Below are positions 29,011-39,103 of a DNA stretch of 64,000 bases, one piece after another. The position numbers and the translations under genes were made by a program. The notes beneath the pieces were generated by a model, which saw nothing but the letters and a program-made list of their open reading frames with translations, did no database searches and was not told the DNA's origin. The DNA comes from Marinicella litoralis (GTDB lineage Bacteria; Pseudomonadota; Gammaproteobacteria; Xanthomonadales; Marinicellaceae), in assembly GCF_002591915.1 (NCBI RefSeq), contig NZ_NIHB01000002.1, forward strand, positions 256,133-320,132, written 5' to 3'. Within the stretch, counting starts at the first letter, position 1. The number at the start of each line of letters is the position of its first letter.

Positions 29011-30272
29011 TTAAGATGATAACCACAACACTGATGTTGTGTTCTTTGAGTGCGTCTGCATTAACCCCAGCACCCAACGACAGTGCACCTGTAGATAAGG
29101 TATTTATCAATGCCAACATCCATGTCGGTAATGGTGAGGTTTTACAAAACGCACAGTTTGCCGTTGCTGACGGAAAAATCACCCGTGCCGGCTATTACAA
29201 AATCCCCTACACTGGTGACGAAATTGACCTCAAGGGTGCTCACATATACCCTGGGTTTATTTTAACCAACACCAACTTAGGACTGACTGAAGTCGATTCA
29301 GTCAAAGCCACATTGGACACCGCTGAAACGGGACAAATCAATGCCAATGTAAGGAGCTTAGTCGCTTATAACACCGACTCTGAACGCATTCCAACCATGC
29401 GTTTTAATGGCATCCTTTTGGCACAGACTACGCCAGCTGGTGGCTTGGTTAGTGGAAACTCATCGGTGGTCCAGTTAGATGCTTGGAATTGGGAAGACGC
29501 TGCCGTTAAGGTTGATGATGCCCTACATATCAATTGGCCTGCAGAATGGGCCAAGCGATTCGATTTCAGCACATTTACCATGCAACTGAAACAAGATGAA
29601 AAGTATGCAGAAAAGGTGGACCAAATCAAGGCTTTGTTCAATGATGCGATGGCCTCAAGCGGCAGTAATAATTTAAAACTCAATGCCGTTAAGCCAGTCT
29701 TTAAAGGCGAGAAAAAAGTCTATATCCATAGCAACAACCCCAAATCCATCATTGAAAGTATTAATTACTTTCAATCAATTGGAGTCAAAGACTTGGTATT
29801 GGTTACCGGCCAAGCGGCTGAAAAAGTCATTGAATTCATCAAAGGCTCTGGGGTCAGCGTTGTACTTCAATCAGTGCATACTTTGCCTCAATTGAGTGAT
29901 GACTCAGTCGATACCACTTATGCCTTACCCGTCAAATTGGTCAACGCAGGCATCCTCACTGCCATCAGTTATCCTGGATCAATGTCATCGAGAAATCTGG
30001 CCTTTACTGCAGGTAATACCGTTTCATACGGTAATACACCAGAACAAGCGCTCAGCATGATTACATTGAATCCTGCCAAGATCTTAGGTATTGATCAAAC
30101 CTATGGTTCATTAGAACCGGGTAAAAGTGCCACCTTCTTTATCAGCGAAGGCGATGCGTTGGACATGCGAACCAATGTCATTAAATCAGCTTATATTGAT
30201 GGCAGAGAAATTGAATTGAATACCAGGCAACAGGCCTTGTATCAAAGGTATAAAGAAAAGTACAGTCAGTAA
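29007..30272 (+). CDS. Secreted amidohydrolase-family protein
   Basis: 421 residues. Signal peptide MIKMITTTLMLCSLSASAL, then VDKVFINANIHVGNGEVLQNA and GAHIYPGFILTNTNLGLTEVDS. The usual HxH is absent (TNTN), as in the first module of the preceding gene. The ending TLNPAKILGIDQTYGSLEPG is typical of the family. Loss of the metal ligands suggests a non-catalytic or divergent partner, perhaps in a complex with the 1003-residue protein. The 4-bp ATGA overlap indicates coupled translation. A bidirectional terminator follows at 30292-30325. Confidence 0.8.
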   Translation: MIKMITTTLMLCSLSASALTPAPNDSAPVDKVFINANIHVGNGEVLQNAQFAVADGKITRAGYYKIPYTGDEIDLKGAHIYPGFILTNTNLGLTEVDSVKATLDTAETGQINANVRSLVAYNTDSERIPTMRFNGILLAQTTPAGGLVSGNSSVVQLDAWNWEDAAVKVDDALHINWPAEWAKRFDFSTFTMQLKQDEKYAEKVDQIKALFNDAMASSGSNNLKLNAVKPVFKGEKKVYIHSNNPKSIIESINYFQSIGVKDLVLVTGQAAEKVIEFIKGSGVSVVLQSVHTLPQLSDDSVDTTYALPVKLVNAGILTAISYPGSMSSRNLAFTAGNTVSYGNTPEQALSMITLNPAKILGIDQTYGSLEPGKSATFFISEGDALDMRTNVIKSAYIDGREIELNTRQQALYQRYKEKYSQ

Positions 30273-30291
30273 TGAACTGATTATTTCGTAT

Positions 30292-30325
30292 AAAAAAAGG
30301 AGCGAATGATTCGCTCCTTTTTTTT
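30292..30325. terminator. Bidirectional terminator between convergent genes
   Basis: AAAAGGAGCGAA, loop TGA, TTCGCTCCTTTT with a T-run on the plus strand and an A-run (T on minus) before it. It serves both the amidohydrolase operon and ppiD. Confidence 0.85.
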
Positions 30326-30350
30326 GCCCCGATTTTGAGTGATCAATCGT

Positions 30351-32252
30351 TTATAAAATGGATTGATTTAACATGTCTTCATTAACCGTCACAGTCGCAT
30401 TTTCGCGCAAGGCTTGAATCAATAACTGCTGTTCGTTGGTTTTGATGTTTCTGGCCAATTGAACCGATTCAGACTTGATGTCTTCCAAAGTTGTTAGATC
30501 GACATCATTAACCGCCAACAATTCAACCACGGCCACATCAGAGCCATTGCTGTCTAATACTTCAATTGGCGTACTGCCCGCTTCTGGACGACCCATTTCA
30601 TACAAGCCTTTGACCAAGTTAAATGGCAATGTAGAACCTGTTCTGGGAACCGCATAAGCTGTTTCTAAAGCCAAATCATGTTCAGCTGCTAATTCAGACA
30701 GGTCAGATCCTTCGGCTTTATATTGTTCGGCAATTTGCTCAGCCAAAGATCTGGCTTGTTCGGCTGCTTTTTGATTTTTCAAAGTAGTCACAATTAAATC
30801 CTTAACTTCATCCAAAGGCTTTAATTCAGCGGCTTTGACTTCATTCAAGTGCATGAATACCACATGGGTATCTGTGATGTTAACGACTTCTGAGTTCATC
30901 AAGTCTTCTTTAACATTGGGTGAAAAGGCTGCGTTGATGAATGTCTGCTCTGAGGCCAGGCCTAAGCCACCGCTTCTCGCAAACAGCTCAGTGGTTTGAA
31001 CTTGAAGCCCCGTGGCTTCAGCAGCACCCTCAAGACCAGCTTGTGCATCCAATACCTGTTCAGCCAGTTCACTGGCTCTTTCTAAGAAAACAGTCTCAGA
31101 ATCAACCGCTTGCAATTCTTGAACGATGTCATTCTTGACGGCTTCAAATACTGGAATGGCTGATGGCTTGATTTCATTCAACTGAATGATGTGAAAGCCA
31201 AATTGGGTTTCTACTGGCTCAGAAACAGTACCAGCGGTCATGCTGAACAAGGTGTCTTCAAATTCTTTGACCATGTCCTCTGGTGATACCCAACCTAAGT
31301 CACCACCTGAGGAGGCAGAACCCGGATCTTGTGAATAGGCTTCTGCCAACTCAGCAAATGATTCACCAGCGGCCAGTTTTTCTTGAATCTCTTTAAGTAT
31401 AGACTCAGCTTCATCGTTGTTATTAACCAATATATGTGATGCCAAACGTTGTTCAGGTTTACGGAACCTTTCTTTGTTGCTTTCGAAATACTCCAATGCC
31501 GTGGCATCATTGATATCAATGCTTTGAGCCACATCTGTTGCATTCAACTCAATGTAGTTAACAGAGACTTGTTCTTCTGACATGTATTGCGCTGAATTGT
31601 CATTGTAATAAGTTTCAATTTCCTCATCAGTCAACTCAATATTTTCAAGGAATTGTTCTTGAGTAATGGTGATGTAATTGATGTCTCTGGTTTGTTTGTT
31701 TAATGAAGCCATTTTTTCGGTTTCAAACGGCGTCACAAATGAAGTGACATCCAACATGCCGTTAAGTGCGCGGCCTGACTCTTCATCTTCCAATTTCATT
31801 TGCAACAACTGTGCAGATTGATTGGTTTGAGTTAAAAATGCAGCGTACAAAGATTTGTCAAATTGTCCATTTTCATCTTTGAATGCGGGTGCTTCTTCAA
31901 TCATTGAACGAATTTTAGCAGCGGTTACGGTATAACCATTGTCTTTCGCCACTTGTTTAACCAATTCATTGTTAATCATTGATTCCAAGAAGTTTCTTCG
32001 CATCACAGGCGTATCAAAATAGCTCGGATCGATGCCATCTCCAAACTGACTGATCATATTTTGTTTGTAGTTATTAAACTGCGAAGTGAAGTCAGTGTAA
32101 CTGATGACTTCGCCATTGACGGTAGCCAATTTATCATTGCTTGATTGAGCGAAGTAATCTCCAACACCCCATAAAGCAAAAGCCAAAATCAAGATGCCCA
32201 TAACGATGGTCATGAACAGTCCTGATGATTTTTTTCTTATCCAAGTTAACAT
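30351..32252 (-). CDS. ppiD: Membrane-anchored periplasmic chaperone/peptidyl-prolyl isomerase
   Basis: 633 residues, the usual PpiD length. An N-terminal anchor (residues about 12-32, LFMTIVMGILILAFALWGV) is followed by a SurA-like N-domain (ATVNGEVISYTDFTSQF). A parvulin domain lies at about 265-365 (RLASHILVNNNDEAES, GSASSGGDLGWVSPEDMV, ETQFGFHIIQL), and a C-terminal SurA-like region follows. PpiD sits at the SecYEG exit and assists folding of outer-membrane and periplasmic proteins. Position downstream of hupB and two tRNAs is the standard gammaproteobacterial order. A terminator at 32288-32317 separates it from tRNA-Asp, so it may have its own promoter. Confidence 0.93.
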   Translation of the reverse strand: MLTWIRKKSSGLFMTIVMGILILAFALWGVGDYFAQSSNDKLATVNGEVISYTDFTSQFNNYKQNMISQFGDGIDPSYFDTPVMRRNFLESMINNELVKQVAKDNGYTVTAAKIRSMIEEAPAFKDENGQFDKSLYAAFLTQTNQSAQLLQMKLEDEESGRALNGMLDVTSFVTPFETEKMASLNKQTRDINYITITQEQFLENIELTDEEIETYYNDNSAQYMSEEQVSVNYIELNATDVAQSIDINDATALEYFESNKERFRKPEQRLASHILVNNNDEAESILKEIQEKLAAGESFAELAEAYSQDPGSASSGGDLGWVSPEDMVKEFEDTLFSMTAGTVSEPVETQFGFHIIQLNEIKPSAIPVFEAVKNDIVQELQAVDSETVFLERASELAEQVLDAQAGLEGAAEATGLQVQTTELFARSGGLGLASEQTFINAAFSPNVKEDLMNSEVVNITDTHVVFMHLNEVKAAELKPLDEVKDLIVTTLKNQKAAEQARSLAEQIAEQYKAEGSDLSELAAEHDLALETAYAVPRTGSTLPFNLVKGLYEMGRPEAGSTPIEVLDSNGSDVAVVELLAVNDVDLTTLEDIKSESVQLARNIKTNEQQLLIQALRENATVTVNEDMLNQSIL

Positions 32253-32287
32253 AGTCTAAACACTCAAATTGTTGTTAAATTTTTCTT

Positions 32288-32317
32288 AAAAAAAAAGGGT
32301 GTCTGAATGACACCCTT
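32288..32317 (-). terminator. Terminator after tRNA-Asp
   Basis: AAGGGTGTC, loop, GACACCCTT with a long T-run on the minus strand (32294 downward). It lies 9 nt after the tRNA-Asp CCA and ends the hupB–tRNA-Val–tRNA-Asp transcript ahead of ppiD. Confidence 0.85.
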
Positions 32318-32325
32318 CTTTAGTA

Positions 32326-32402
32326 TGGCGGAGCGGACGGGACTCGAACCCGCGACCCCCGGCGTGACAGGCCGGTATTCTAACCAACTGAACTACCGCT
32401 CC
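32326..32402 (-). tRNA. tRNA-Asp (GTC)
   Basis: 77 nt with CCA. Acceptor GGAGCGG/CCGCTCC with G73; D-arm GTTCAGTTGGTTAGAAT; anticodon loop CTGTCAC; T-loop GGTTCGAGTCC. It starts 5 bp after tRNA-Val, so the two are processed from one transcript. Confidence 0.96.
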
Positions 32403-32407
32403 GAATC

Positions 32408-32483
32408 TGGTGGGTGCTGAGGGGATCGAACCCCCGACCCTCGCCTTGTAAGGGCGATGCTCTCCCAGCTGAGCTAAGCACCC
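32408..32483 (-). tRNA. tRNA-Val (TAC)
   Basis: 76 nt with CCA. Acceptor GGGTGCT/AGCACCC; D-arm GCTCAGCTGGGAGAGC; anticodon loop CTTACAA; T-loop GGTTCGATCCC. It begins 13 bp after the hupB stop, so it is cotranscribed with hupB. Confidence 0.96.
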
Positions 32484-32496
32484 GATTCAGGGAGCG

Positions 32497-32769
32497 TTAG
32501 TTTACAGCATCTTTTAATGCTTTGCCAGCTTTAAATGATGGGATTTTTGCAGCTTTAATTTCGATGGTTTCGCCAGTTCTTGGGTTACGACCTTGTCTAG
32601 CAGCACGCTCTTTTACAGCGAATGTTCCGAAACCAACAAAAGTCAGTTTTTCACCACTTTTTAAAGAATCTGTAATAGTTCCAACTACAGCGTCAAAACA
32701 GTCACTTGCAGTAGATTGTGATACGTTAGCACTGTCAGCAACAGCTTTGATAAAATCTTGCTTTTTCAT
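32497..32769 (-). CDS. hupB: DNA-binding protein HU-beta
   Basis: 90 residues, exactly HU length. N-terminal helices (MKKQDFIKAVADSANVSQST), then LTFVGFGTFAVKERAARQGRNPRTGETIEIKAAKIPSFKAG, where RNPRTG is the DNA-intercalating arm with the key proline. HU compacts and bends DNA and is a general nucleoid protein. The ATG has AAGGAG 8-9 nt upstream and a promoter at 32792-32819. It is followed by tRNA-Val and tRNA-Asp. IHF subunits differ in the arm and C-terminus. Confidence 0.97.
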   Translation of the reverse strand: MKKQDFIKAVADSANVSQSTASDCFDAVVGTITDSLKSGEKLTFVGFGTFAVKERAARQGRNPRTGETIEIKAAKIPSFKAGKALKDAVN

Positions 32770-32791
32770 TGTATTACTCCTTCGTCTCGTT

Positions 32792-32819
32792 ATTTTTAAT
32801 TATTGACATCATTTGTCAA
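32792..32819 (-). promoter_or_regulatory. Predicted promoter of hupB
   Basis: On the minus strand a perfect TTGACA (32819-32814) is followed, at 16-17 bp, by AT-rich AAAAAT sequence (about 32797-32792). This gives hupB a promoter independent of lon. Confidence 0.6.
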
Positions 32820-32998
32820 GAAAGGCGCATTTTATAACAGTTTCGTTAACATTTGCTAATAAATTTTTAATATTTTTTTTATCCAAATAAAACCCAGCCA
32901 ATTACACGCAAACGTAAGCATAGCTTGCTTTGATAAGCAAGTCTTAATTTTAAGATTGTGGGTATTTTTGCACTGATTTTCCGATAAAAGTTTACATT

Positions 32999-33026
32999 AA
33001 CAATGAACCTTTAATGGTTCATTGTT
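32999..33026 (-). terminator. Inverted repeat overlapping the lon stop codon
   Basis: AACAATGAACC, 6-nt loop, GGTTCATTGTT: a perfect 11-bp stem containing part of the lon stop codon. There is no strong T-tract on the minus strand, so it may protect the 3' end or act as a weak terminator. Another small hairpin (CTTGCT/AGCAAG) lies at 32927-32944. Confidence 0.45.
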
Positions 33027-35427
33027 AATGACTTTTTTCGTTTTGGACTGCACTTTCTTTTTTAATGATTGCAACTTCACCTGATTCTGCTTCGACCGGT
33101 GGTTTGTATTTGATTTTTTGTGACAAAGCCAAGGTTAAAACCTCATCAATCCACTTAACCGGCACAATATTCAACTTTTCAGTGATCTGAGCTGGCATCT
33201 CACTGATGTTCTTTTCATTCTCTTTGGGAATGATGACGGTTTTAACGCCACCCCTTAATGCGGCCAAAAGTTTCTCTTTTAAACCACCTATGGCAAGTAC
33301 CCTGCCCCTTAAAGTGATCTCACCTGTCATGGCCACGTTGGCTTTGACTGGGTTTTGACTTAAGGCCGATACCAATGCTGTACACATGCCAATACCGGCA
33401 CTGGGTCCATCTTTCGGTGTAGCCCCTTCAGGCACATGCACATGTATGTCATATTTAGTGAACATTTCAGGTGCCACTCCAAATAACGATGCCCTGGATT
33501 TAACCACAGACAAAGCCGCTTGGATGGACTCTTTCATCACTGTTCCTAAGTGTCCTGTCAACGACAGTTTCCCAGTACCAGGATAAGCGGCGGCTTCAAT
33601 TTGTAATAAATCACCACCAACCTCAGTCCATGCGAGTCCAGTTACGGTACCCACTTCATCGGCTTTTTCAGCCACTCCAAAACTCACTTTTTTCACACCA
33701 AGAAAATCTTGTAGGTTCTTGATAGAAACATTGATGGCTGTAGTGTCTTTGTCCGTTAATATTTGTTTGACTGCTTTCCTGGCAATTTTAGCGACTTCGC
33801 GTTCCAAGTTTCTGACGCCAGATTCTCTGGTGTAGTAACGAACAACGTCTTTGATGGCCGCTCTTGATAGTTTGACCTCTGATTTTTTAAGGCCATGCGC
33901 TTTCAGCTGTTTAGGTATAAGATACCTGACCGCTATTTCAATTTTTTCTTCTTCTGTGTACCCAGGAATTCGAATGATTTCCATTCGATCCCTTAATGGC
34001 GCTGGAATATTTAATGAGTTGGCAGTGGCAATAAACATCACTTCTGACAAATCAAAATCCACTTCCAAGTAATGATCAGTAAATGCACTGTTTTGTTCGG
34101 GATCTAAAACCTCTAACAACGCAGCAGCCGGGTCACCTCTGAAATCCCTGGACATTTTATCCAACTCATCCAGAATCATCACAGGATTACAGGCTTTGAC
34201 TTTGGTGATGTTTTGAATCACTCGACCAGGCATGGAACCAATATACGTTCTTCTGTGACCACGAATTTCTGATTCATCAGAAACCCCACCCAGGGAAAAA
34301 CGACTGAATTGACGATTGGTGGCTTTGGCTATGGATTTACCCAATGAAGTTTTACCCACTCCAGGAGGGCCAACCAGGCACATGATGGCACCTTTCATCT
34401 TCGGCGTTCTTTGTTGAACGGCCAGATACTCTAAAATTCTTTCTTTGATTTCATCTAGACCATAATGGTCTTCATCCAAAACTTTCTTGGCATAAGCCAA
34501 ATCAAGCTTTAATTCACTTCGCTGCTGCCACGGTAAGGCCAAAATGGTATCTAAATAGTTCCTGACTACGGTGGCTTCAGCTGACATGGGTGGCATCATT
34601 TGCAGTTTTTTGAATTCAGCATCTACTTTTTCTTGAGCCGATTTGGATAATTTGGTTTCTGCGATCTTTTTTTCTAAATCAGCATATTCTGAATGTGAAT
34701 CATCAATGTCCGTTAATTCTTTCTTGATCGCTTTGATCTGTTCGTTCAAGTAATATTCGCGTTGATTTTTCTCAATTTGTCCTTTGACCCTGCCACGGAT
34801 TTTTTTCTCCATCACAATCAACTCTAATTCGGCTTCAATCATTGCCAAAATACTTTCTAACCGATGATTTTCATCCATCACCTCTAACAAGTTTTGTTTG
34901 TCTTGGTGTTTGATGACCAAATGTGCAGAAATGGTGTCAGTTAATTTGCCAACATCTTCAATACTGGTGATGTTGCTGATGATTTCTTTTGGAATTTTTT
35001 TGTGCTTTCTGACATAGTCTTTGAAGCGATCTTTCAAAGCCCTTTTCATGGCTTTTTCTTCCGCATCACCGGTTGAACCCGTGGTTTTTAATTCAACATA
35101 ATGGGCTTTGAAATATTCTGAGTCTTCTAAGTTTTGAATCCGAACCCTCGATTTGCCTTCGATCAGCACTTTGTGGGTACCGTCTTGTAACTTAACCATT
35201 TGCAAAATTGAAGACAAAGTCCCAATTTCATAAATGTCATCTATTTTGGGTTCGTCAATTTCTGGTTGTTTTTGCGCCACCAACACAACTGGTTGATTGG
35301 ATTTCATGGCACTTTCCAATGCCAATACAGATTTTTCCCGACCTACAAACAATGGTACAACCATGCCAGGGAAAATAACCACGTCTCTTAATGGTAATAC
35401 GGACGATTTATCTTGTGGGTTTGTCAT
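33025..35427 (-). CDS. lon: ATP-dependent protease La
   Basis: 800 residues. The N-terminal LON substrate domain (VLPLRDVVIFPGMVVPLFVG) is followed by a coiled region. The AAA+ ATPase has Walker A GPPGVGKTS and Walker B MILDELDKM. The C-terminal serine-lysine protease has PKDGPSAGIGM (catalytic Ser676) and RGRVLAIGGLKEKLLAA with the catalytic lysine about 43 residues later. Lon degrades misfolded and regulatory proteins in the cytoplasm. It starts 11 bp after the clpX stop codon, so it is probably read from the tig–clpP–clpX transcript. The acidic/charged tail after residue 770 is slightly longer than in E. coli. Confidence 0.98.
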   Translation of the reverse strand: MTNPQDKSSVLPLRDVVIFPGMVVPLFVGREKSVLALESAMKSNQPVVLVAQKQPEIDEPKIDDIYEIGTLSSILQMVKLQDGTHKVLIEGKSRVRIQNLEDSEYFKAHYVELKTTGSTGDAEEKAMKRALKDRFKDYVRKHKKIPKEIISNITSIEDVGKLTDTISAHLVIKHQDKQNLLEVMDENHRLESILAMIEAELELIVMEKKIRGRVKGQIEKNQREYYLNEQIKAIKKELTDIDDSHSEYADLEKKIAETKLSKSAQEKVDAEFKKLQMMPPMSAEATVVRNYLDTILALPWQQRSELKLDLAYAKKVLDEDHYGLDEIKERILEYLAVQQRTPKMKGAIMCLVGPPGVGKTSLGKSIAKATNRQFSRFSLGGVSDESEIRGHRRTYIGSMPGRVIQNITKVKACNPVMILDELDKMSRDFRGDPAAALLEVLDPEQNSAFTDHYLEVDFDLSEVMFIATANSLNIPAPLRDRMEIIRIPGYTEEEKIEIAVRYLIPKQLKAHGLKKSEVKLSRAAIKDVVRYYTRESGVRNLEREVAKIARKAVKQILTDKDTTAINVSIKNLQDFLGVKKVSFGVAEKADEVGTVTGLAWTEVGGDLLQIEAAAYPGTGKLSLTGHLGTVMKESIQAALSVVKSRASLFGVAPEMFTKYDIHVHVPEGATPKDGPSAGIGMCTALVSALSQNPVKANVAMTGEITLRGRVLAIGGLKEKLLAALRGGVKTVIIPKENEKNISEMPAQITEKLNIVPVKWIDEVLTLALSQKIKYKPPVEAESGEVAIIKKESAVQNEKSH

Positions 35428-35438
35428 ATATTATATTT

Positions 35439-36701
35439 TTACTCAGTAACTTGATTTGCGATTTTGCCATAGACCAAATATGGTTTGTTACCATCTTCAA
35501 TGACCGCTCTGTCTATAACCACTTTCTCAATATTTTCTTGATCAGGGAGGTCATACATAATATCCAACAAGGCGGATTCCATGATGGTCCTTAAACCACG
35601 CGCACCTGTTTTACGAGCTTGAGCCAATTTCGCAATGGCCTCGTATGCATCTTCTCTGATCTCTAATTCAACATTTTCCATTTCGAATAAACGCATGAAT
35701 TGTTTAGAAATGGCATTTTTAGGTTCTTTAAGAATCCTCACCAACGCCGCTTCGTCCAGCCTTTCTAAAGTGGCTGAAACCGGTAACCTGCCAACAAATT
35801 CTGGAATCAACCCATATTTGACCAAATCATCAGATTCCAATCCTTTGAACAATGCCAATTCGGCATCGTTTTCTAATTGCGATGAAACCTCAGCTGAGAA
35901 ACCAATACCCGTTTTAACAGACCTTTCTTGGATGATTTTCTCTAAGCCAGAAAAAGCACCACCACAGACAAATAAAATGTTTTTGGTGTTAACTTGTAGG
36001 AATTCTTGTTGTGGGTGTTTTCTGCCACCTTGTGGTGGAATCGAGGCCACTGTACCCTCTATTAATTTTAATAAGGCTTGTTGCACACCTTCACCAGAGA
36101 CGTCTCGGGTTATTGAAGGATTTTCTGACTTCCTTGAAACTTTATCAATTTCATCAATATAAATAATACCCGATTCAGCCTTATCTACATCATAGTCACA
36201 ATTTTGTAACAATTTTTGAATGATGTTTTCCACATCTTCACCCACATAGCCTGCTTCAGTCAGGGTGGTTGCATCAGCAATAGTGAATGGCACATTCAAA
36301 ATCCTGGCCAATGTTTCTGCCAACAGCGTTTTTCCTGAACCGGTGGGTCCCACCAACAATATATTGGATTTGGAAAGTTCCACTTCGTCGTTGCCTTCAG
36401 AGTGATTTGAACGGATTCTTTTGTAATGGTTATAGACCGCCACAGCCAATACTTTTTTAGCTGTTTCTTGTCCAATAACATACTCATTCAATAATTCATG
36501 AATGCGTTTTGGTGTCGGTAAATCCTCTAAACTCTCAGAAAGGGTTTCTTCCATTTCATCGCGAATAATTTCATTACATAAATCAACACACTCGTCACAA
36601 ATGAACACACTTGGACCGGCAATTAATTTGGTAACCTCTTGTTGGCTTTTACCACAAAAACTGCAATGTTTTACTTCTTCTAAACCTTTGTTTTCACTCA
36701 T
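35439..36701 (-). CDS. clpX: ATP-dependent Clp protease ATP-binding subunit ClpX
   Basis: 420 residues. N-terminal C4 zinc-binding domain with Cys13, Cys16, Cys35 and Cys38 (CSFCGK … FICDEC). Walker A is GPTGSGKT, Walker [10 protein letters not shown], and the [10 protein letters not shown] pore segment follows. ClpX unfolds tagged substrates, including those carrying the ssrA tag encoded by the tmRNA at 19.4-19.7 kb, and feeds them to ClpP. It lies 162 bp downstream of clpP; that gap holds a strong hairpin at 36810-36842. Confidence 0.98.
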   Translation of the reverse strand: MSENKGLEEVKHCSFCGKSQQEVTKLIAGPSVFICDECVDLCNEIIRDEMEETLSESLEDLPTPKRIHELLNEYVIGQETAKKVLAVAVYNHYKRIRSNHSEGNDEVELSKSNILLVGPTGSGKTLLAETLARILNVPFTIADATTLTEAGYVGEDVENIIQKLLQNCDYDVDKAESGIIYIDEIDKVSRKSENPSITRDVSGEGVQQALLKLIEGTVASIPPQGGRKHPQQEFLQVNTKNILFVCGGAFSGLEKIIQERSVKTGIGFSAEVSSQLENDAELALFKGLESDDLVKYGLIPEFVGRLPVSATLERLDEAALVRILKEPKNAISKQFMRLFEMENVELEIREDAYEAIAKLAQARKTGARGLRTIMESALLDIMYDLPDQENIEKVVIDRAVIEDGNKPYLVYGKIANQVTE

Positions 36702-36809
36702 AGATATGACTTTAATACCTTGTTAATAGAGATATGATACAGAAAATGATAGCCAATGCCTACTGGGATGGTATTAATAACTGTAATAATTAGGAGTAAT
36801 ATGTGGCTA

Positions 36810-36842
36810 CTGAGCTGTTATTCAAGGTCAATAACAGCTCAG
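36810..36842 (-). promoter_or_regulatory. 13-bp perfect stem-loop between clpP and clpX
   Basis: CTGAGCTGTTATT, loop CAAGGTC, AATAACAGCTCAG. There is no T-tract on either side, so it is not a classic terminator. It could stabilise the clpP 3' end, be an RNase processing point, or modulate clpX expression. Confidence 0.55.
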
Positions 36843-36863
36843 ATGACATATTGTGGCGGGTAT

Positions 36864-37466
36864 TTATCTGGATTCGATCACTTGGTCAATGATACCGTAG
36901 TCTTTGGCTTCTTCGGCACTCAAAAAATGGTCACGGTCAGTGTCTTTACTGACCTTCTCAATAGATTGACCTGAATGTTTTGCCATCAATTCATTCATTT
37001 TTTGCTTAACTTTAAGCATTTCTTTGGCATGAATGTCAATGTCAGAAGCCTGACCCTGAAAACCACCCAATGGCTGATGAATCATCACCCTTGAATTAGG
37101 CAAGGCAAACCGTTTTCCAGCGGCACCTGCATTCAATAAGAAAGCGCCCATACTGGCAGCTTGGCCGATACACATGGTGCTGACATCAGGTTTAATGAAT
37201 TGCATGGTGTCATAGATAGACATACCTGAAGTGATCACACCACCTGGACTGTTGATATAAAGACTGATGTCTTTATCTGGGTTATCAGCTTCTAAAAACA
37301 ACAACTGAGCAACCACCAGATTAGCCATGTGATCTTCAACTTGACCGACCATAAATATAATTCTTTCCTTCAACAGACGAGAATATATATCGAATGACCG
37401 CTCTCCTCTGGCCGTTCTTTCGATGACCATTGGAACCAAATTCATTGCTTCTTCTAAATTAACCAT
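36864..37466 (-). CDS. clpP: ATP-dependent Clp protease proteolytic subunit
   Basis: 200 residues. Catalytic triad Ser105 ([11 protein letters not shown]), His130 ([10 protein letters not shown]) and Asp179 (DTDRDHF), spaced exactly as in E. coli ClpP. ClpP forms a double-heptamer protease chamber for ClpX. The gene starts one base after the tig stop, so the two are tightly coupled. The short N-terminal segment ahead of [21 protein letters not shown] probably contains the propeptide removed by self-cleavage. Confidence 0.98.
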   Translation of the reverse strand: MVNLEEAMNLVPMVIERTARGERSFDIYSRLLKERIIFMVGQVEDHMANLVVAQLLFLEADNPDKDISLYINSPGGVITSGMSIYDTMQFIKPDVSTMCIGQAASMGAFLLNAGAAGKRFALPNSRVMIHQPLGGFQGQASDIDIHAKEMLKVKQKMNELMAKHSGQSIEKVSKDTDRDHFLSAEEAKDYGIIDQVIESR

Positions 37467-37467
37467 T

Positions 37468-38772
37468 TTATGCAGCTGGTTTCATGACATCATCGAAAGA
37501 TTTTTTCTTTTCTTTGACATCCAGTTTAGATTCAACCCATTCCATGACTTGTGCTTCAATCACATTTTGCTCAACACTGGCCATCAAATCTTGATTCTTA
37601 TAATACATTTGAATCACTTCTTCTGGCTGTTCGAAAGTTTGTGCGATGTCGTTGATTTGCTCTCTGACTTTTGCAAAATCAGTTTTGATGTCTTGTTTGC
37701 GTGCAATGTCTTGAATAATCAAAGTATTTAAGATGCGGTCTTTTGCATCATTTTCAAATTTTGCAGCATCAGGTAATTCAGCATCAGCAACACCCATTTG
37801 CTTGGCACGTTGTTGTTCTTGCAGCGCCATATGCTGGCTTTCTTTTTGAATCATTGATTGTGGCAACAAGGTGTCTTTACAAGCTTTTCTTAAACCTTCC
37901 AAAGCATTTAATTTGAATGCATTGTTAACTGACTGCGACAATTCGCGTTCCAAGTTTTTCTTGATGTCTGCCTTGAATTCTTCAACATCACCACTTTCCA
38001 CACCAAATGATTTGACAAATTCTTCATCAACTTTGGGCAACTTTGCTTTTCTGACGTCAGTGACTTCGAATGACATTTTGGCTTTCTTTCCAGCCAATTC
38101 AGCCACATTGAAATCTTCAGCGAAATCCAATTCAACTTCGGCTTTTTCGTTGGCTTTTAAACCAATCAATGCATCAACCAATTCAGCAGGTACTTTGCTT
38201 TCACCCAACAACACGCCCATTTTTTCCGTGCCTTCAGCGGGATAAGTCACACCCTTTCCTTTGGCGCTGTATTCGATGGTAACCAAATCTTTCTTGGCAA
38301 TTTTTCCTTTGCTCTCTTTCCAATCTTGCTTTTGTTTTTGCAAGTTGCTGATCATGCCATCGATGTCTTTGTCTTTGATCTCTGCCACTGTTTTTTCAAC
38401 TTTAATCGATGAAAAATCGATTTCTGGAATTTGTGGCATTAATTCAACTTTGGCTTGGAATTCAAAACCACCATTATCGGTATCATCCGCTTTGATGACT
38501 TCAGGTGCAGCAATGATTTCTAGTTTATTTTCAGTGATGGCTTGTTCAATTGAGTCTTGCATCAATTGGCCTAAAACTTCCTGTCTGGCATGTTGGCCAA
38601 ATCTTTGAACCAGAATGTTCTTAGGCACTTTACCTTGTCTAAATCCTTTTAACCTGACTTCTTTTCCAAGCTCCATTAATTTAGCATCAACTTTTGTTTG
38701 TATGTCATTGGCTTCTAAAGCAATGTTTACTAAACGTTCCAAACCTTCAGATTGATCGATTGAGATTTGCAT
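37468..38772 (-). CDS. tig: Trigger factor, ribosome-associated chaperone
   Basis: 434 residues. The N-terminal ribosome-binding domain has [20 protein letters not shown] and the [17 protein letters not shown] signature. An FKBP-type prolyl isomerase domain lies at about 160-245 ([30 protein letters not shown]). The helical C-terminal chaperone arms follow, ending in a basic tail. Trigger factor shields nascent chains at the ribosome exit. It follows the four-tRNA cluster and heads tig-clpP-clpX-lon. Confidence 0.97.
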   Translation of the reverse strand: MQISIDQSEGLERLVNIALEANDIQTKVDAKLMELGKEVRLKGFRQGKVPKNILVQRFGQHARQEVLGQLMQDSIEQAITENKLEIIAAPEVIKADDTDNGGFEFQAKVELMPQIPEIDFSSIKVEKTVAEIKDKDIDGMISNLQKQKQDWKESKGKIAKKDLVTIEYSAKGKGVTYPAEGTEKMGVLLGESKVPAELVDALIGLKANEKAEVELDFAEDFNVAELAGKKAKMSFEVTDVRKAKLPKVDEEFVKSFGVESGDVEEFKADIKKNLERELSQSVNNAFKLNALEGLRKACKDTLLPQSMIQKESQHMALQEQQRAKQMGVADAELPDAAKFENDAKDRILNTLIIQDIARKQDIKTDFAKVREQINDIAQTFEQPEEVIQMYYKNQDLMASVEQNVIEAQVMEWVESKLDVKEKKKSFDDVMKPAA

Positions 38773-38799
38773 CTTTACTCCACGTGTAAATCATAAATA

Positions 38800-38884
<85 letters not shown>

Positions 38885-38915
38885 ATGTGTATGTTATTTT
38901 GATGAAAGGTATGAA

Positions 38916-38992
38916 TGGGGTGGCCGATGGGGCTCGAACCCACGACAACCAGAATCACAATCTGGCGCTCTACCAACTGAACTACGGCCACC
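38916..38992 (-). tRNA. tRNA-His (GTG)
   Basis: 77 nt with the extra 5' G typical of tRNA-His (GGTGGCC/GGCCACC plus CCA). Anticodon loop TTGTGAT; T-loop GGTTCGAGCC. Third gene of the Pro–Arg–His–Leu cluster. Confidence 0.96.
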
Positions 38993-39004
38993 ACAATACC
39001 TGCT

Positions 39005-39081
39005 TGGCGCGCCCGGCACGACTCGAACGTGCAACCCTCGCCTTAGAAGGGCGATGCTCTATCCAGTTGAGCTACGGGCGC
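39005..39081 (-). tRNA. tRNA-Arg (TCT)
   Basis: 77 nt with CCA. Acceptor GCGCCCG/CGGGCGC; anticodon loop CTTCTAA; T-loop CGTTCGAGTCG. It decodes AGA/AGG. Cotranscribed with tRNA-Pro upstream. Confidence 0.95.
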
Positions 39082-39103
39082 TAAAGACAGTATTCTATAA
39101 AAA

